The translations under genes were made by a program, and so were the position numbers. A DNA stretch of 64,000 bases from Streptomyces fodineus. GTDB lineage: Bacteria > Actinomycetota > Actinomycetes > Streptomycetales > Streptomycetaceae. Each line of letters begins with the position of its first letter. Positions within the stretch are counted from its first letter, which is position 1. The notes beneath the pieces were generated by a model. It was given only the letters and a program-made list of their open reading frames with translations, searched no databases and was not told the origin of the DNA. This document shows positions 8,942 to 17,701 of this stretch, piece by piece. Location of the stretch: contig NZ_CP017248.1 of the NCBI RefSeq assembly GCF_001735805.1, positions 2,542,001 through 2,606,000 on the forward strand. The letters run 5' to 3'.

Positions 8942-9283
8942 GACCGGCTCTCTTCATCGTCTCGTGGGTCGTACAAATTGAGCCAATCCGTGTGCGGCGG
9001 GCCCGGCTCGTTCATGTCCTGTTAACGCGGAGTGGACTCAGTACACCGCTCCGACTCCGGCGGGGTCAGTCACCGAAACCATGAAGGAGTTGGCTGGCCA
9101 CGGCGGGCATCTTGTAGATTCGTATGAACGGAGGTCATCGGTAACCTCTCCGTTTTCCTGGGGAAACGCAGGAAACAGCGTGGAGACGCCGGGGAACGCC
9201 CCAGGCGTGCGAATCCGGGTGACTCCCCGGTCACCCTCCAAGATCCCATCGTAGGTTTCGAGACAAAGAACGGCGGCGACGAA
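8942..9283. promoter_or_regulatory. Divergent promoter region between the xdh operon and the PucR regulator
   Basis: This 342-base region has no credible gene. It must contain the promoters of both divergent units and is the obvious place for PucR operator sites. An imperfect inverted repeat, GGAGGT...ACCTCT, lies around 9130-9150. I could not identify convincing -35/-10 pairs. Confidence 0.5.
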
Positions 9284-10957
9284 ATGCGGCTGCGCGCACT
9301 TCTGGACACCGATGCGCTGGGCCTGCGGCTGCTCGGCGGCGAGGACGAACTGGACCGGTCGGTGCGCGGGGTCATGACCACCGACCTGCGGGACCCGAGC
9401 CGCTACCTCTCCGGGGGCGAGCTGGTGCTGACCGGGCTGGCCTGGCGCCGGGACGCCGCCGATTCCGAGCCGTTCGTACGGACCCTGGTGCAGGCCGGGG
9501 TGGCGGCGCTCGCGGCCGGTGAGGCGGAGCTGGGCGACGTGCCGGACGACCTGGTACTCGCCTGCGCCAAGCACCGGCTGCCGCTGTTCGCGGTGCACGA
9601 GTCGGTGGCGTTCGCGACGATCACCGAGCACGTCGTACGGCAGGTCTCCAGCGAGCGCGCCGGGGACCTGGCGGCCGTGGTGGACCGGCACCGGCGGATG
9701 ATGACCTCGGGCCCGGCGGGCGGCGGCCCGGACGTGGTCCTGGACCTGCTCGGCACCGACCTGGACCTGCGCGCCTGGGTGCTCGCGCCCACCGGCCGGC
9801 TGATCGCCGGCTCCAAGGTCGGGGGCCCGGCGCTGCCCGCGGAGACCTGTGCCAAGCTCGCCGCCGAGCACCTGGCGGCCACCCGCACCGGCCGGCGCGG
9901 CCCGCACCGCGTCCTGCTGGCCGGTGCGACGTACTCGCTGTTCCCGATCCGCTCCTCCGGCCGCTCCCCGCAGGCCGCCCGCGATGTGCGCGAGTCGGTG
10001 CTGTCGGACTGGCTGATGGCCGTCGAGGCGGACGCCGGCGACTGGCCCGAGGAGCGCCTGGACCTGCTGCAGGGCGTCACCCAGCTGATCGCGGTCGAGC
10101 GGGACCGCCGGGACGCGGCGCGCACGGTGCGGCGCCGGCTCGCCCAGGAGGTGCTGGAACTGGTCCAGACGGGTGCCGCGCCCGCCGAGATCGCGGCCCG
10201 TCTGCGCGTGGCCGCCCCGGTGCTGCTGCCCGGACTCGGCGCGGCCCCGCACTGGCAGGTCGTGGTGGCCCGTGTGGAGTGGGAGGGCGGCGACGTCGAG
10301 GGTGGCCCGGTCGCCCAGTCGCTCCTGGAGGAAGTGCTGGTCGATCCGCTGGCGACCGGCCCGGAGCCGTCCGACCGGATCGCCGTGGCGCACACCGGCG
10401 ACGAGGCGATCGCCCTGGTCCCGCTGCCCGCGGTCACCGCCGAGCACGACGGCTCGGAGACCGGCCTGCTGGCCGACTCCCTGCTGCAGTCGGTGCGGGA
10501 GACGCTGTCGGCGGGCCTGAACGACGACGGCCGGCTCACCCTGGGCGTCAGCGCGGCCGTGCACTCGGCGGAGGGCCTGCGCGGCGCCCTGGAGGAGGCG
10601 AGACACGCCCGCCGGGTGGCCGCCGCCCGACCGGGCCGGGTCTGCGCGGCCGGGCACCAGGAGCTGGCGTCGCACGTCCTGCTGCTGCCCTTCGTCCCCG
10701 ACGACGTCCGCCGCGCCTTCACGGCCCGCCTGCTGGACCCGCTGACCGACTACGACCGCCGCCACCGGGCCGAGCTGATCCCGACCCTGGAGGCGTTCCT
10801 CGACTGCGACGGCTCCTGGACGCGCTGCGCCACCCGGCTCCACCTGCACGTCAACACACTGCGCTACCGGGTGGGCCGGATCGAGCAGTTGACGGGACGT
10901 GACCTCTCGCGCCTGGAGGACAAGCTGGACTTCTTCCTGGCCCTGCGCATGAGCTGA
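9284..10957 (+). CDS. PucR family transcriptional regulator
   Basis: A 557-residue regulator with an N-terminal PucR ligand-sensing domain (about 5-125; GVMTTDLRDPSRYLSGGELVLTG), a central GGDEF-like CdaR region (about 290-420) and a C-terminal PucR helix-turn-helix (about 495-550; CDGSWTRCATRLHLHVNTLRYRVGRIE). In Bacillus, PucR controls purine degradation genes. Its divergent position next to the xanthine dehydrogenase operon supports the same role. The ATG at 9284 gives the family N-terminus; only a weak ribosome binding site is visible. Confidence 0.9.
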   Translation: MRLRALLDTDALGLRLLGGEDELDRSVRGVMTTDLRDPSRYLSGGELVLTGLAWRRDAADSEPFVRTLVQAGVAALAAGEAELGDVPDDLVLACAKHRLPLFAVHESVAFATITEHVVRQVSSERAGDLAAVVDRHRRMMTSGPAGGGPDVVLDLLGTDLDLRAWVLAPTGRLIAGSKVGGPALPAETCAKLAAEHLAATRTGRRGPHRVLLAGATYSLFPIRSSGRSPQAARDVRESVLSDWLMAVEADAGDWPEERLDLLQGVTQLIAVERDRRDAARTVRRRLAQEVLELVQTGAAPAEIAARLRVAAPVLLPGLGAAPHWQVVVARVEWEGGDVEGGPVAQSLLEEVLVDPLATGPEPSDRIAVAHTGDEAIALVPLPAVTAEHDGSETGLLADSLLQSVRETLSAGLNDDGRLTLGVSAAVHSAEGLRGALEEARHARRVAAARPGRVCAAGHQELASHVLLLPFVPDDVRRAFTARLLDPLTDYDRRHRAELIPTLEAFLDCDGSWTRCATRLHLHVNTLRYRVGRIEQLTGRDLSRLEDKLDFFLALRMS

Positions 10958-11109
10958 GGTCAGCGGGGGCGCGCAAGGGCGAAACCCGGTCACGCCCGCA
11001 CCCCACTACTTTGTGAAATCTTTCACCCACCCCCTTGGCCCGGCCGGGCGATCGGTGCTGGAATGCCGCCACCACTCAACAGCTCGATGGCGTGCTCGGG
11101 GAGGGCAAC

Positions 11110-11892
11110 GTGGCGCACACCGCCATGTCTGGTAACGGAACGAACGCCGGTGACGATCCGCTCCAGACCGCGGTATGGCGCTTGCGCTCGCGGGCCTGCT
11201 GGGCGGACGCGGCGGCCCTGCTGCCGCCCGACACGCCCCAGGCGGCCCTGCAGCGGGCCGCGCTGCTGGTCGAGCGGTGCCTGTACACCGAGCGGGGCTG
11301 GCAGGACGCGGAGGACGCCCTGCGCACGGCGGAGGCGCTCGCGCACAGCGACGAGGAGCGGGGGGCCGCCGCCTGCGAACGCGGCCAACTCGCCTACACC
11401 GCGACCCTGCACGGGGTGCGGGATCGCGCGGACGAGGCACGGGCCGCGCTGGGGCGCGCGGCGGCGCTGGTCCCTCCGGGGTCGCCGGACCGGGCGCTGC
11501 TGGACTTCCGCCGGGGCCTGATCGCCGAGAACCTGACCCTTTCCCCGCAGGCGGCGCGGGCCGCGTACCGCCGGGCCCACGCGGGCGCCGCCGCGCACGC
11601 CGACCCGCTCCTGCTGTCCTTCACCTGGCGCCATCTTGCCGGACTCGCCCTGCGGGACGGGGAGTTGGCGGAGGCCCGGCACGGCTTCGCCGAATCCCTG
11701 CGGATCCGCGAGGAGTTGGGCTACCTGGTGGGTACGGCGCCTGCGCTGGCCTCGCTGGCCGACGCGGAGACCGAGCCCGAGGCCTCGCGGCTGCGGGAGG
11801 AGGCACGGCGCTTGTTCCGGCTGCTCGGAGGGGTACCGACCTGGCTGGCCCGACAGTTGGCTCCGCCGGCTCCGGGGGTGGCGACCGCCTGA
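11110..11892 (+). CDS. TPR-like (tetratricopeptide/SARP-type) repeat protein of unknown function
   Basis: A 260-residue Ala/Arg/Leu-rich helical protein. Repeated helix pairs such as ALQRAALLVERCLYTERGWQDAEDALRTAEALA and later HADPLLLSF...LRDGELAEARHGFAESLRIREELGY are typical of tetratricopeptide repeats. It has no catalytic motif, DNA-binding domain or signal peptide, so it is probably a cytoplasmic scaffold or a remnant sensor-like domain. The GTG at 11110 is chosen because GGGGAGGG lies 4-5 bases upstream; an ATG at 11125 is an alternative. It stands alone between the PucR gene and the DUF2231 gene. Confidence 0.7.
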   Translation: MAHTAMSGNGTNAGDDPLQTAVWRLRSRACWADAAALLPPDTPQAALQRAALLVERCLYTERGWQDAEDALRTAEALAHSDEERGAAACERGQLAYTATLHGVRDRADEARAALGRAAALVPPGSPDRALLDFRRGLIAENLTLSPQAARAAYRRAHAGAAAHADPLLLSFTWRHLAGLALRDGELAEARHGFAESLRIREELGYLVGTAPALASLADAETEPEASRLREEARRLFRLLGGVPTWLARQLAPPAPGVATA

Positions 11893-11967
11893 GCGCGGAC
11901 TGAGAGGGAACTGATAGTTTCCCGTGCCAGGCTGGCGCGCCCCGACACCCCCCTGGAGAGCGCCCCG

Positions 11968-12480
11968 ATGAGCCTCGTCAACGGTCTGCCCGCCCATGTG
12001 CTGCTGGTCCACATCGTCGTCGTGCTGGTCCCGCTGACCGCCCTCGCCCTGGTGACCGGCGCGCTGTGGCCGCGCGCCGCCCGCCGCCTGGGCATCCTGC
12101 TGCCCTCCCTCGCTCTCGTCGCCCTGGCCAGCGTGCCGCTGACGACGCAGGCGGGCGAGTGGCTGGAGCGGCACGTGCAGAGCGACGCCCTCGTGCGCCG
12201 GCACACCGAGCTGGGCGACGGGCTGCTGCCGTGGGCGCTGGGCCTGTTCGTGCTGGCGGCCCTCGTGTGGTGGGCGGCACGGCGCGGTGCCGTGGAGACG
12301 GGGCGGGCAGGCGGCCTGCGCTGGTCGGCCCTGCCCGTGCGGATCATCGTGGCCGCGCTCTCGGTGGCCGTCGCGGCGGGTGCGGTGGTGGACGTGTACC
12401 GCATCGGCGACTCGGGGGCGAAGGCGGCGTGGCACGACAGCTTCTCGAAGACGGCGAGCGGCTCGGACGGCGGCTCCTGA
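11968..12480 (+). CDS. DUF2231 domain membrane protein
   Basis: A 170-residue protein with four hydrophobic segments (about 8-32, 42-60, 85-105 and 118-138). It starts with MSLVNGLPAHVLLVHIVVVLVPLTA, the N-terminus usual for DUF2231, whose PAHVLLVHI...VPL region contains conserved histidines. Function is unknown; other DUF2231 proteins have been suggested to bind haem or metals, which is inference here. The ATG is preceded by GGAGAGCGCCCCG at acceptable spacing. The last codons overlap the first copy of a short direct repeat. Confidence 0.75.
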   Translation: MSLVNGLPAHVLLVHIVVVLVPLTALALVTGALWPRAARRLGILLPSLALVALASVPLTTQAGEWLERHVQSDALVRRHTELGDGLLPWALGLFVLAALVWWAARRGAVETGRAGGLRWSALPVRIIVAALSVAVAAGAVVDVYRIGDSGAKAAWHDSFSKTASGSDGGS

Positions 12481-12541
12481 CTCGGGTGGCGTGGGCAGGC
12501 CGCGCAGCGCACCCCCCAGGGCGGCTCCTGATCCGGGTGGC
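12469..12541 (+). repeat. Two near-identical 22-base direct repeats
   Basis: GGCGGCTCCTGA followed by a CGGGTGGC core occurs at 12469-12490 (across the DUF2231 stop codon) and again at 12520-12541, differing at two bases. The copies are 51 bases apart. This looks like a small local duplication of the gene's 3' end. Confidence 0.6.
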
Positions 12542-12573
12542 TGAGGAATCTCGCCGGCTGCGGGTGCGTGGGC

Positions 12574-12602
12574 GGCTGGTCGCGCAGTTCCCCGCGTCCC
12601 TT
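12574..12602 (+). repeat. Dispersed Streptomyces intergenic repeat, copy 1
   Basis: A 29-base stretch starting GGCTGGTCGCGCAGTTCCCC matches 25 of 29 positions with a second copy at 26673-26701 in the same orientation. From memory, this sequence is a very common intergenic repeat in Streptomyces. The rest of 12481-12704 holds no gene. Confidence 0.6.
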
Positions 12603-12704
12603 GGGAGCTGCAGCGCCGGCGCCTTCCGGGCGCCGCCGTTGCCGTACCCGTCGTAGCTGCGGGCAGTCGCCACCCCCCGGTCGGCGCCGGCGCGGGGCGA
12701 GTGC

Positions 12705-13529
12705 TCAGTGGGACCCGGCGAAGTGTTCCGTCACCAAGCCCCGCACCACATCCAGTTCCCCGGCGATCAGCGCCTCCAGCAGGGCCGTGTGTTCCGCCGC
12801 GTCCGCCACGAGGTCGGCCCGGCCGTGCCGGACGGGGCCGCCGACGAGCGGCCACTGCGAGCGCCGGTGCAGGTCGGACGCGATGCCGACCAGCTGCTCA
12901 TTGCCCGCCAGGGCGAGCAGTGCGGCATGGAAGGCCCGGTCGGACTCCGCGTACGTCGCCGGACAGCCGGAGGCGGCCGCGCGGACCGTCTCCTCCGCCA
13001 GCGGTCGCAGTTCCGCCCACCGCTCGCCCGGCACGGTCCGGGCGAGCCGCAGCATCACCGGCACCTCGATGAGCGCCCGCACCTCCGCCAGCTCGGCCAG
13101 CTCCCGCGCCCCCCGCCGTACGACGCGGAAGCCGCGGTTGGGTACGACCTCGACGGCACCCTCCAGGGCGAGCTGCTGCATGGCCTCCCGCACGGGTGTG
13201 GCCGAGACACCGAACCGTTCGCCGAGCACCGGCGCAGAGTAGACCTCGCCCGGCTTCAGCTCCCCCGTCACCAGGGCCGTACGCAGCGCGTCCAGGATCT
13301 GCCCGCGCACCGAGGACCGCTGCACCGCGGGCCGCGGCCCGGGAATCGGCCGCTCACTGTGCGTGTGCTCGCCGCGCGCGGCGGGCACGGTCGCATCCCG
13401 CTCGCGCAGGCCGTCGAGGCCGTCCGCCGCGCGCGCCTGCCCGCGCGCCTGCGCGGGCACCCGGTCGCCGCCGGGCGTCCGGGGCTCCGGTGTCCCCGCA
13501 CCGGCGGAGCCCTGCACGCTCTGCTTCAC
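12705..13529 (-). CDS. GntR family regulator, FCD subfamily
   Basis: A 274-residue regulator. After a disordered N-terminal tail (about 1-70) comes a GntR winged helix-turn-helix (about 75-145; VRGQILDALRTALVTGELKPGE...FGVSATPVREAMQQLALEG) and an FCD ligand-binding domain (about 150-270) with metal/ligand-type histidines (DRAFHAALLALAGN, AAEHTALLEAL). FCD regulators usually respond to organic acids or sugar acids. The GTG at 13529 is preferred over an in-frame start at 13565 because AGGAGGG lies 5-6 bases upstream. It is divergent from the DUF2637 gene across a 433-base region. Confidence 0.88.
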   Translation of the reverse strand: MKQSVQGSAGAGTPEPRTPGGDRVPAQARGQARAADGLDGLRERDATVPAARGEHTHSERPIPGPRPAVQRSSVRGQILDALRTALVTGELKPGEVYSAPVLGERFGVSATPVREAMQQLALEGAVEVVPNRGFRVVRRGARELAELAEVRALIEVPVMLRLARTVPGERWAELRPLAEETVRAAASGCPATYAESDRAFHAALLALAGNEQLVGIASDLHRRSQWPLVGGPVRHGRADLVADAAEHTALLEALIAGELDVVRGLVTEHFAGSH

Positions 13530-13962
13530 GGGTCCCTCCTGGCGGCTTGTCGGCACTTGGGTCATTAACGACGGGTTGTCACTTGTCCGTCAAGCACCTT
13601 AGGCGCCCGACGGTGTAGTTCAAATTCGCCCGAAAGCAAGTAAGGCTAGCCTTGCCTATACAAACCGCACGGTCCGCGTCCACTAAGATCATCGTCGGCA
13701 CGACCGTCCGCACACGGACGGGGCCCTGACAGCGGATTCACACCTTCCCCACCCGTCACGGGAACTTTCCGCGGAACCACCCGTGCGGGTAGTCTTATTC
13801 GAACTCAACTCCCGCCCCTCAAGCGGCAGTTCGAGCAGAACGCCGCCCTGGGCATTCCCTTGCACTTCCTTGGCGGCCTCTTGCCCCGAAACCCCCTGAG
13901 GGCCGTCGGGAGTGGGCCACTATGGCGGGCGTTACGCCCTATCCCAATGCAAGGGACCCCTG
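13530..13962. promoter_or_regulatory. 433-base divergent regulatory region between GntR and DUF2637 genes
   Basis: No coding region could be supported here. The stretch holds an iron-box-like palindrome (13641-13658), a hairpin CCGTCCG-caca-CGGACGG (13704-13721) and an inverted repeat TCGAACT...AGTTCGA (13799-13805 and 13828-13834, 22-base spacer). The density of symmetric sites suggests a heavily regulated divergent promoter. Confidence 0.55.
13641..13658. promoter_or_regulatory. Iron-box-like palindrome (DmdR/IdeR type)
   Basis: TAAGGCTAGCCTTGCCTA contains a perfect 12-base palindrome, AAGGCTAGCCTT, and agrees with about 13 of 18 positions of the actinobacterial iron box TTAGGTTAGGCTCACCTA as I remember it. 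It lies 112 bases upstream of the GntR start and 305 bases upstream of the DUF2637 start. Whether an iron regulator binds is untested. Confidence 0.45.
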
Positions 13963-15012
13963 ATGAGACTGACCGACATATCGCTGAACTGGTTGCTTCC
14001 GGGCGCCGTACTGCTCCTGGGCATGCTGGCGGCGGTGGCGGTGCTCGCGCGCGGCAAGCGCTCCTCCGGGGAGAGCGCGAGCGCCGACGACTCGTGGGAG
14101 CGCAGCGAGGAGCGCCGCAGACGCAAGGAGGCCATCTACGGCACGGCCTCCTATGTGCTTCTGTTCTGCTGTGCGGCGGTCGCCGCCGCCCTGTCCTTCC
14201 ACGGCCTCGTCGGCTTCGGCGAACAGAACCTGGGGCTGACCGACGGCTGGCAGTACCTGGTGCCGTTCGGCCTGGACGGCGCGGCGATGTTCTGCTCCGT
14301 CCTCGCGGTGCGCGAGGCCAGTCACGGTGACGCCGCCCTCGGCTCCCGGATCCTCGTCTGGCTGTTCGCCGCGGCCGCGGCCTGGTTCAACTGGGTGCAC
14401 GCGCCCCGGGGCGCCGGCCACGCGGGCGCCCCGCAGTTCTTCTCCGGCATGTCACTGTCGGCCGCCGTCCTGTTCGACCGGGCGCTGAAGCAGACCCGCC
14501 GGGCCGCGCTGCGCGAGCAGGGCCTGGTGCCGCGTCCGCTGCCGCAGATCCGCATCGTGCGCTGGCTGCGGGCCCCCCGCGAGACCTACAAGGCGTGGTC
14601 GCTGATGCTCCTGGAGGGCGTGCGCAGCCTGGACGAGGCGGTCGAGGAGGTCCGCGACGACAAGCGGCAGAAGGACGAGACGCGGCAGCGCCGGCGCGAT
14701 CAGCAGCGCATCGAGCGCGCCCAGCTGAAGGCGATCAGCCGGGGCCACCGCGGCTTCGCCAACCGCGGCGGGCGGCAGGTCGAGGTCGAGGTGCAGGCGG
14801 TGGAACGTGGCCCCGCCCCGGCAACCGCGGAGCCTGCCATATCGACCGCGGAACAACTGCCCGTACGCGCCCGTCCCTCCCTGCAGCCGGTCCGCAGCGG
14901 GTCCGCTGAGCAGGTGACCGTCGACCTCACCGCGGAGGACGACACCATGGCCCTGCCGCGACTGGACTCCCTGGAGCGCAAGCTGAAGGACCTGGAGCAG
15001 CAGTTCGGCTAG
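13963..15012 (+). CDS. DUF2637 (SpdB-like) membrane protein
   Basis: A 349-residue protein with an N-terminal transmembrane helix (about 8-28), three more hydrophobic segments around 62-160 (ASYVLLFCCAAVAAALSFHG, YLVPFGLDGAAMFCSVLAV, ILVWLFAAAAAWFNWVHAP) and a highly charged cytosolic tail with a coiled coil (about 225-265) and Leu-rich end. DUF2637 is related to SpdB spread proteins of Streptomyces conjugative plasmids; chromosomal copies are common and their role is unknown. The ATG at 13963 is preceded by AAGGGA. The upstream divergent GntR regulator may control it. A strong terminator follows. Confidence 0.85.
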   Translation: MRLTDISLNWLLPGAVLLLGMLAAVAVLARGKRSSGESASADDSWERSEERRRRKEAIYGTASYVLLFCCAAVAAALSFHGLVGFGEQNLGLTDGWQYLVPFGLDGAAMFCSVLAVREASHGDAALGSRILVWLFAAAAAWFNWVHAPRGAGHAGAPQFFSGMSLSAAVLFDRALKQTRRAALREQGLVPRPLPQIRIVRWLRAPRETYKAWSLMLLEGVRSLDEAVEEVRDDKRQKDETRQRRRDQQRIERAQLKAISRGHRGFANRGGRQVEVEVQAVERGPAPATAEPAISTAEQLPVRARPSLQPVRSGSAEQVTVDLTAEDDTMALPRLDSLERKLKDLEQQFG

Positions 15013-15029
15013 GACCGCCGCTCATGACG

Positions 15030-15066
15030 GGGCCGGGGCGTGACCGCACGGGTCACGCCCCGGCCC
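15030..15066 (+). terminator. Strong hairpin terminator after the DUF2637 gene
   Basis: GGGCCGGGGCGTGACC (15030-15045) pairs perfectly with 15051-15066 around a 5-base loop: a 16-base stem, followed by GTTTCC. It lies 18 bases after the stop codon. It could also serve the convergent ATPase gene. Confidence 0.8.
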
Positions 15067-15158
15067 GTTTCCCGCCCCGCAACTCCCCAGGCGGCCCGGC
15101 GAGCCGAACGCCCGGCCACGGCGACCCGCACCCTGCCGACCGGCACCGCCGGGCAGCG

Positions 15159-15632
15159 TCACGCCGCCTCTGCGCCCAGTTCGAACCACACCGACTTGCC
15201 CACCCCGTGCCGCCGTACGCCCCAGGCGTCCGCGAGGGACTGCACCAGCACCATGCCCCGCCCATGGGTGTCGTCGTCCGAGTCCGGGCCTCTCAGCTCC
15301 GGTCTGCGGGCCACGAAGTCCCGTACCTCCACGCGCAGTCCGCCCGGCTCCACGACCGCCGTGAGGACCGCGTCGTCGTCGGTGTGGACGAGCGCGTTGG
15401 TGACCAGTTCACTGGTGAGCAGTTCGGCGATCTCCGAGCGGCCCGGCTTGCCCCAGTGCCGCAGAAATTCACGCAACTCCCGGCGGGCCTCGGGCACCGC
15501 CCTGAGATCCGCCCGCCCCAGCCTGCGCCGGAGCCGGTGCGCGTGTTCCGTTATGCTGCCGGCCTCTTCCCCCGTCGCCGCCGAGGAGCCCCCGACGACC
15601 GCGGGACCGCCCCCTCGTGCCTGACTCTTCAT
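15159..15632 (-). CDS. ATP-binding anti-sigma regulatory factor-like protein (HATPase_c_2)
   Basis: A 157-residue GHKL-fold protein. The N box ELLTSELVTNALVHT (about 68-82), the D-type motif VEVRDFVARRPEL and the GRGMVLVQSLADAWGV G box are present, the set seen in the SpoIIAB/RsbW-like ATPases very numerous in Streptomyces. Such proteins phosphorylate or sequester regulators of sigma factors; this orphan copy has no partner nearby. The ATG at 15632 was chosen over in-frame starts up to 15920 because it gives the family length and has a GGGGG tract upstream. Confidence 0.85.
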   Translation of the reverse strand: MKSQARGGGPAVVGGSSAATGEEAGSITEHAHRLRRRLGRADLRAVPEARRELREFLRHWGKPGRSEIAELLTSELVTNALVHTDDDAVLTAVVEPGGLRVEVRDFVARRPELRGPDSDDDTHGRGMVLVQSLADAWGVRRHGVGKSVWFELGAEAA

Positions 15633-15931
15633 GACCCCCGCCCGCACGCCGCTGGACCCTGCCCCTCCTGGTCGAACACGTTCACGGAGGGATGCTTGCC
15701 CAGCGCGCACACAGCCAGTCATGAGGCATGCCCGATGACCGGCGGTTCGGCCACGGCCGTACGGCGCCCGGGCCGCCCGCCGGGCCGCACCGTACCCGGG
15801 TCGCCGGCTCCCCGACGGCGCCGACCGCCACGGACGCCCCGGGACGGCAAGGCAGATGCGCCCGGCACCGGCCATCGGCACACGGTCACACGCCGTGAAA
15901 GTGGCCGAAATCCGCCCCATCGCCCGCGGGT
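15633..15931. other. Intergenic stretch without identifiable gene
   Basis: About 300 bases between the ATPase start and the PoxB-like stop, both genes on the minus strand. I see no supported ORF, hairpin terminator or repeat; it presumably carries the ATPase promoter. Confidence 0.4.
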
Positions 15932-17674
15932 TCAGGGGCGCGGCACGTTACGCAGATTGGAGCGGGCCATCTGGAGCATCCGGCCGACGCCGCCGTCCAG
16001 CACGATCTTGGAGGCGGACAGGGCGAACCCGGCGACCATCTCGGCCCTGATCTTCGGCGGGATGGACAGGGCGTTGGGGTCGGTGACGATGTCCACCAGG
16101 GCCGGCCCTTTGTGCTTGAAGGCGTCCTTGAGCGCGCCGGCCAGCTGCTTGGGCTTCTCCACCCGCACCCCGTAGGCGCCGCACGCCCGGGCCACGGCGG
16201 CGAAGTCCGGGTTGCTGTTGGCGGTGCCGTAGGAAGGCAGTCCGGAGACCATCATCTCCAACTCGACCATGCCGAGGGAGGAGTTGTCGAACAGGACGAC
16301 CTTGACCGGCAGGTCGTGCTGCACGAGCGTCAGGAAGTCGCCCATCAGCATGGAGAATCCGCCGTCCCCGGACATGGAGACCACCTGCCGTCGCCGGTCG
16401 GTGAACTGGGCGCCGATCGCCATGGGCAGCGCGTTCGCCATCGAGCCGTGCGAGAACGAACCGATGATCCGGCGACGGCCGTTGGGCGAGACGTACCGCG
16501 CGGCCCACACATTGCACATGCCGGTGTCGACCGTGAACACCGCGTCGTCGTCGGCGACTTCGTCGAGGACGGCGGCCACGTATTCGGGGTGGATCGGGAT
16601 GTGCTTGTCGACCTTGCGGGTGTAGGCCTTGACCACGCCCTCCAGCGCGTCGGCGTGTTTCCTCAGCATCCGGTCGAGGAAGCGGCGGTCGGTCTTCTCC
16701 TGCACGCGCGGGAGGAGGCAGCGCAGCGTCTCGCGTACGTCGCCCCATACGGCGAGGTCGAGCCGGGAGCGTCGGCCGAGCACCTCGGGCCGTACGTCGA
16801 TCTGGGCGATCCGCACGTCGTCGGGGAGGAAGGCGTTGTACGGGAAGTCGGTTCCGAGCAGGATCAGCAGATCGCACTCGTGGCTGGCCTCGTAGGCGGC
16901 GCCGTAGCCCAGCAGTCCGCTCATGCCGACGTCGAATTTATTGTCGTACTGGATGAATTCCTTGCCCCGCAGGGCATGCGCGACGGGTGACTTGACCTTC
17001 TCGGCGAACTCCATGACCTCGGCGTGCGCGCCGGCCGTGCCGCTGCCGCAGAACAGGGTGACCCGGCCGGCCCCGTCGATCATCTCCACGAGCGCGTCGA
17101 TCTCGGCGTCGCCGGGCCGGACGGTGGGCCGGGAGGTGACGAGGGCGCTCTGCGCGGCCTTCTCCGGGGCCGGTTCGGCGGCGATGTCGCCGGGCAGCGC
17201 GACCACGCTGACGCCGCTCCGGCCGACCGCGTGCTGGATGGCGGTCTGCAGCAGCCGGGGCATCTGTTTCGGGCTGGAGATCAGTTCGCTGTAGTGGCTG
17301 CACTCCTCGAAGAGGCGGTCGGGGTGGGTCTCCTGGAAGTAGCCGAGGCCGATCTCGCTCGACGGGATGTGCGAGGCGAGCGCGAGCACCGGGGCCATGG
17401 AGCGGTGCGCGTCGTACAGGCCGTTGATCAGGTGCAGGTTGCCCGGCCCGCAGGAGCCGGCGCAGGCGGCCAGCCGCCCGGTGAGCTGTGCCTCGGCGCC
17501 GGCCGCGAAGGCGGCGGTCTCCTCGTGGCGTACGTGGATCCAGTCGATGGCGGCGTTGCGGCGGACGGCGTCCACCACCGGGTTGAGGCTGTCGCCGACC
17601 ACGCCGTAGAGCCGGCGCACTCCGGCGCGCACGAGGATGTCGACGAACTGCTCGGCTACGTTTTGTTTGGCCAT
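15932..17674 (-). CDS. Thiamine-diphosphate-dependent pyruvate dehydrogenase/oxidase (PoxB-like)
   Basis: A 580-residue enzyme with the three-domain TPP layout: a PYR domain (about 1-175; catalytic Glu in VRHEETAAFAAG), a central domain (about 190-325) and a PP domain (about 350-530) with the GDGG...N TPP/Mg2+ motif starting at SGDGGFSMLMGDFLTL and NSSLGMVELE. Length and motifs fit pyruvate:quinone oxidoreductase PoxB, which decarboxylates pyruvate to acetate and feeds electrons to the membrane. A related acetolactate synthase-type activity cannot be excluded, but no small subunit is nearby. ATG start at 17674; the PP2C gene lies 28 bases upstream on the same strand. Confidence 0.88.
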   Translation of the reverse strand: MAKQNVAEQFVDILVRAGVRRLYGVVGDSLNPVVDAVRRNAAIDWIHVRHEETAAFAAGAEAQLTGRLAACAGSCGPGNLHLINGLYDAHRSMAPVLALASHIPSSEIGLGYFQETHPDRLFEECSHYSELISSPKQMPRLLQTAIQHAVGRSGVSVVALPGDIAAEPAPEKAAQSALVTSRPTVRPGDAEIDALVEMIDGAGRVTLFCGSGTAGAHAEVMEFAEKVKSPVAHALRGKEFIQYDNKFDVGMSGLLGYGAAYEASHECDLLILLGTDFPYNAFLPDDVRIAQIDVRPEVLGRRSRLDLAVWGDVRETLRCLLPRVQEKTDRRFLDRMLRKHADALEGVVKAYTRKVDKHIPIHPEYVAAVLDEVADDDAVFTVDTGMCNVWAARYVSPNGRRRIIGSFSHGSMANALPMAIGAQFTDRRRQVVSMSGDGGFSMLMGDFLTLVQHDLPVKVVLFDNSSLGMVELEMMVSGLPSYGTANSNPDFAAVARACGAYGVRVEKPKQLAGALKDAFKHKGPALVDIVTDPNALSIPPKIRAEMVAGFALSASKIVLDGGVGRMLQMARSNLRNVPRP

Positions 17675-17701
17675 GCACCCATGGAGGCACAGCGGTGGCC
17701 G

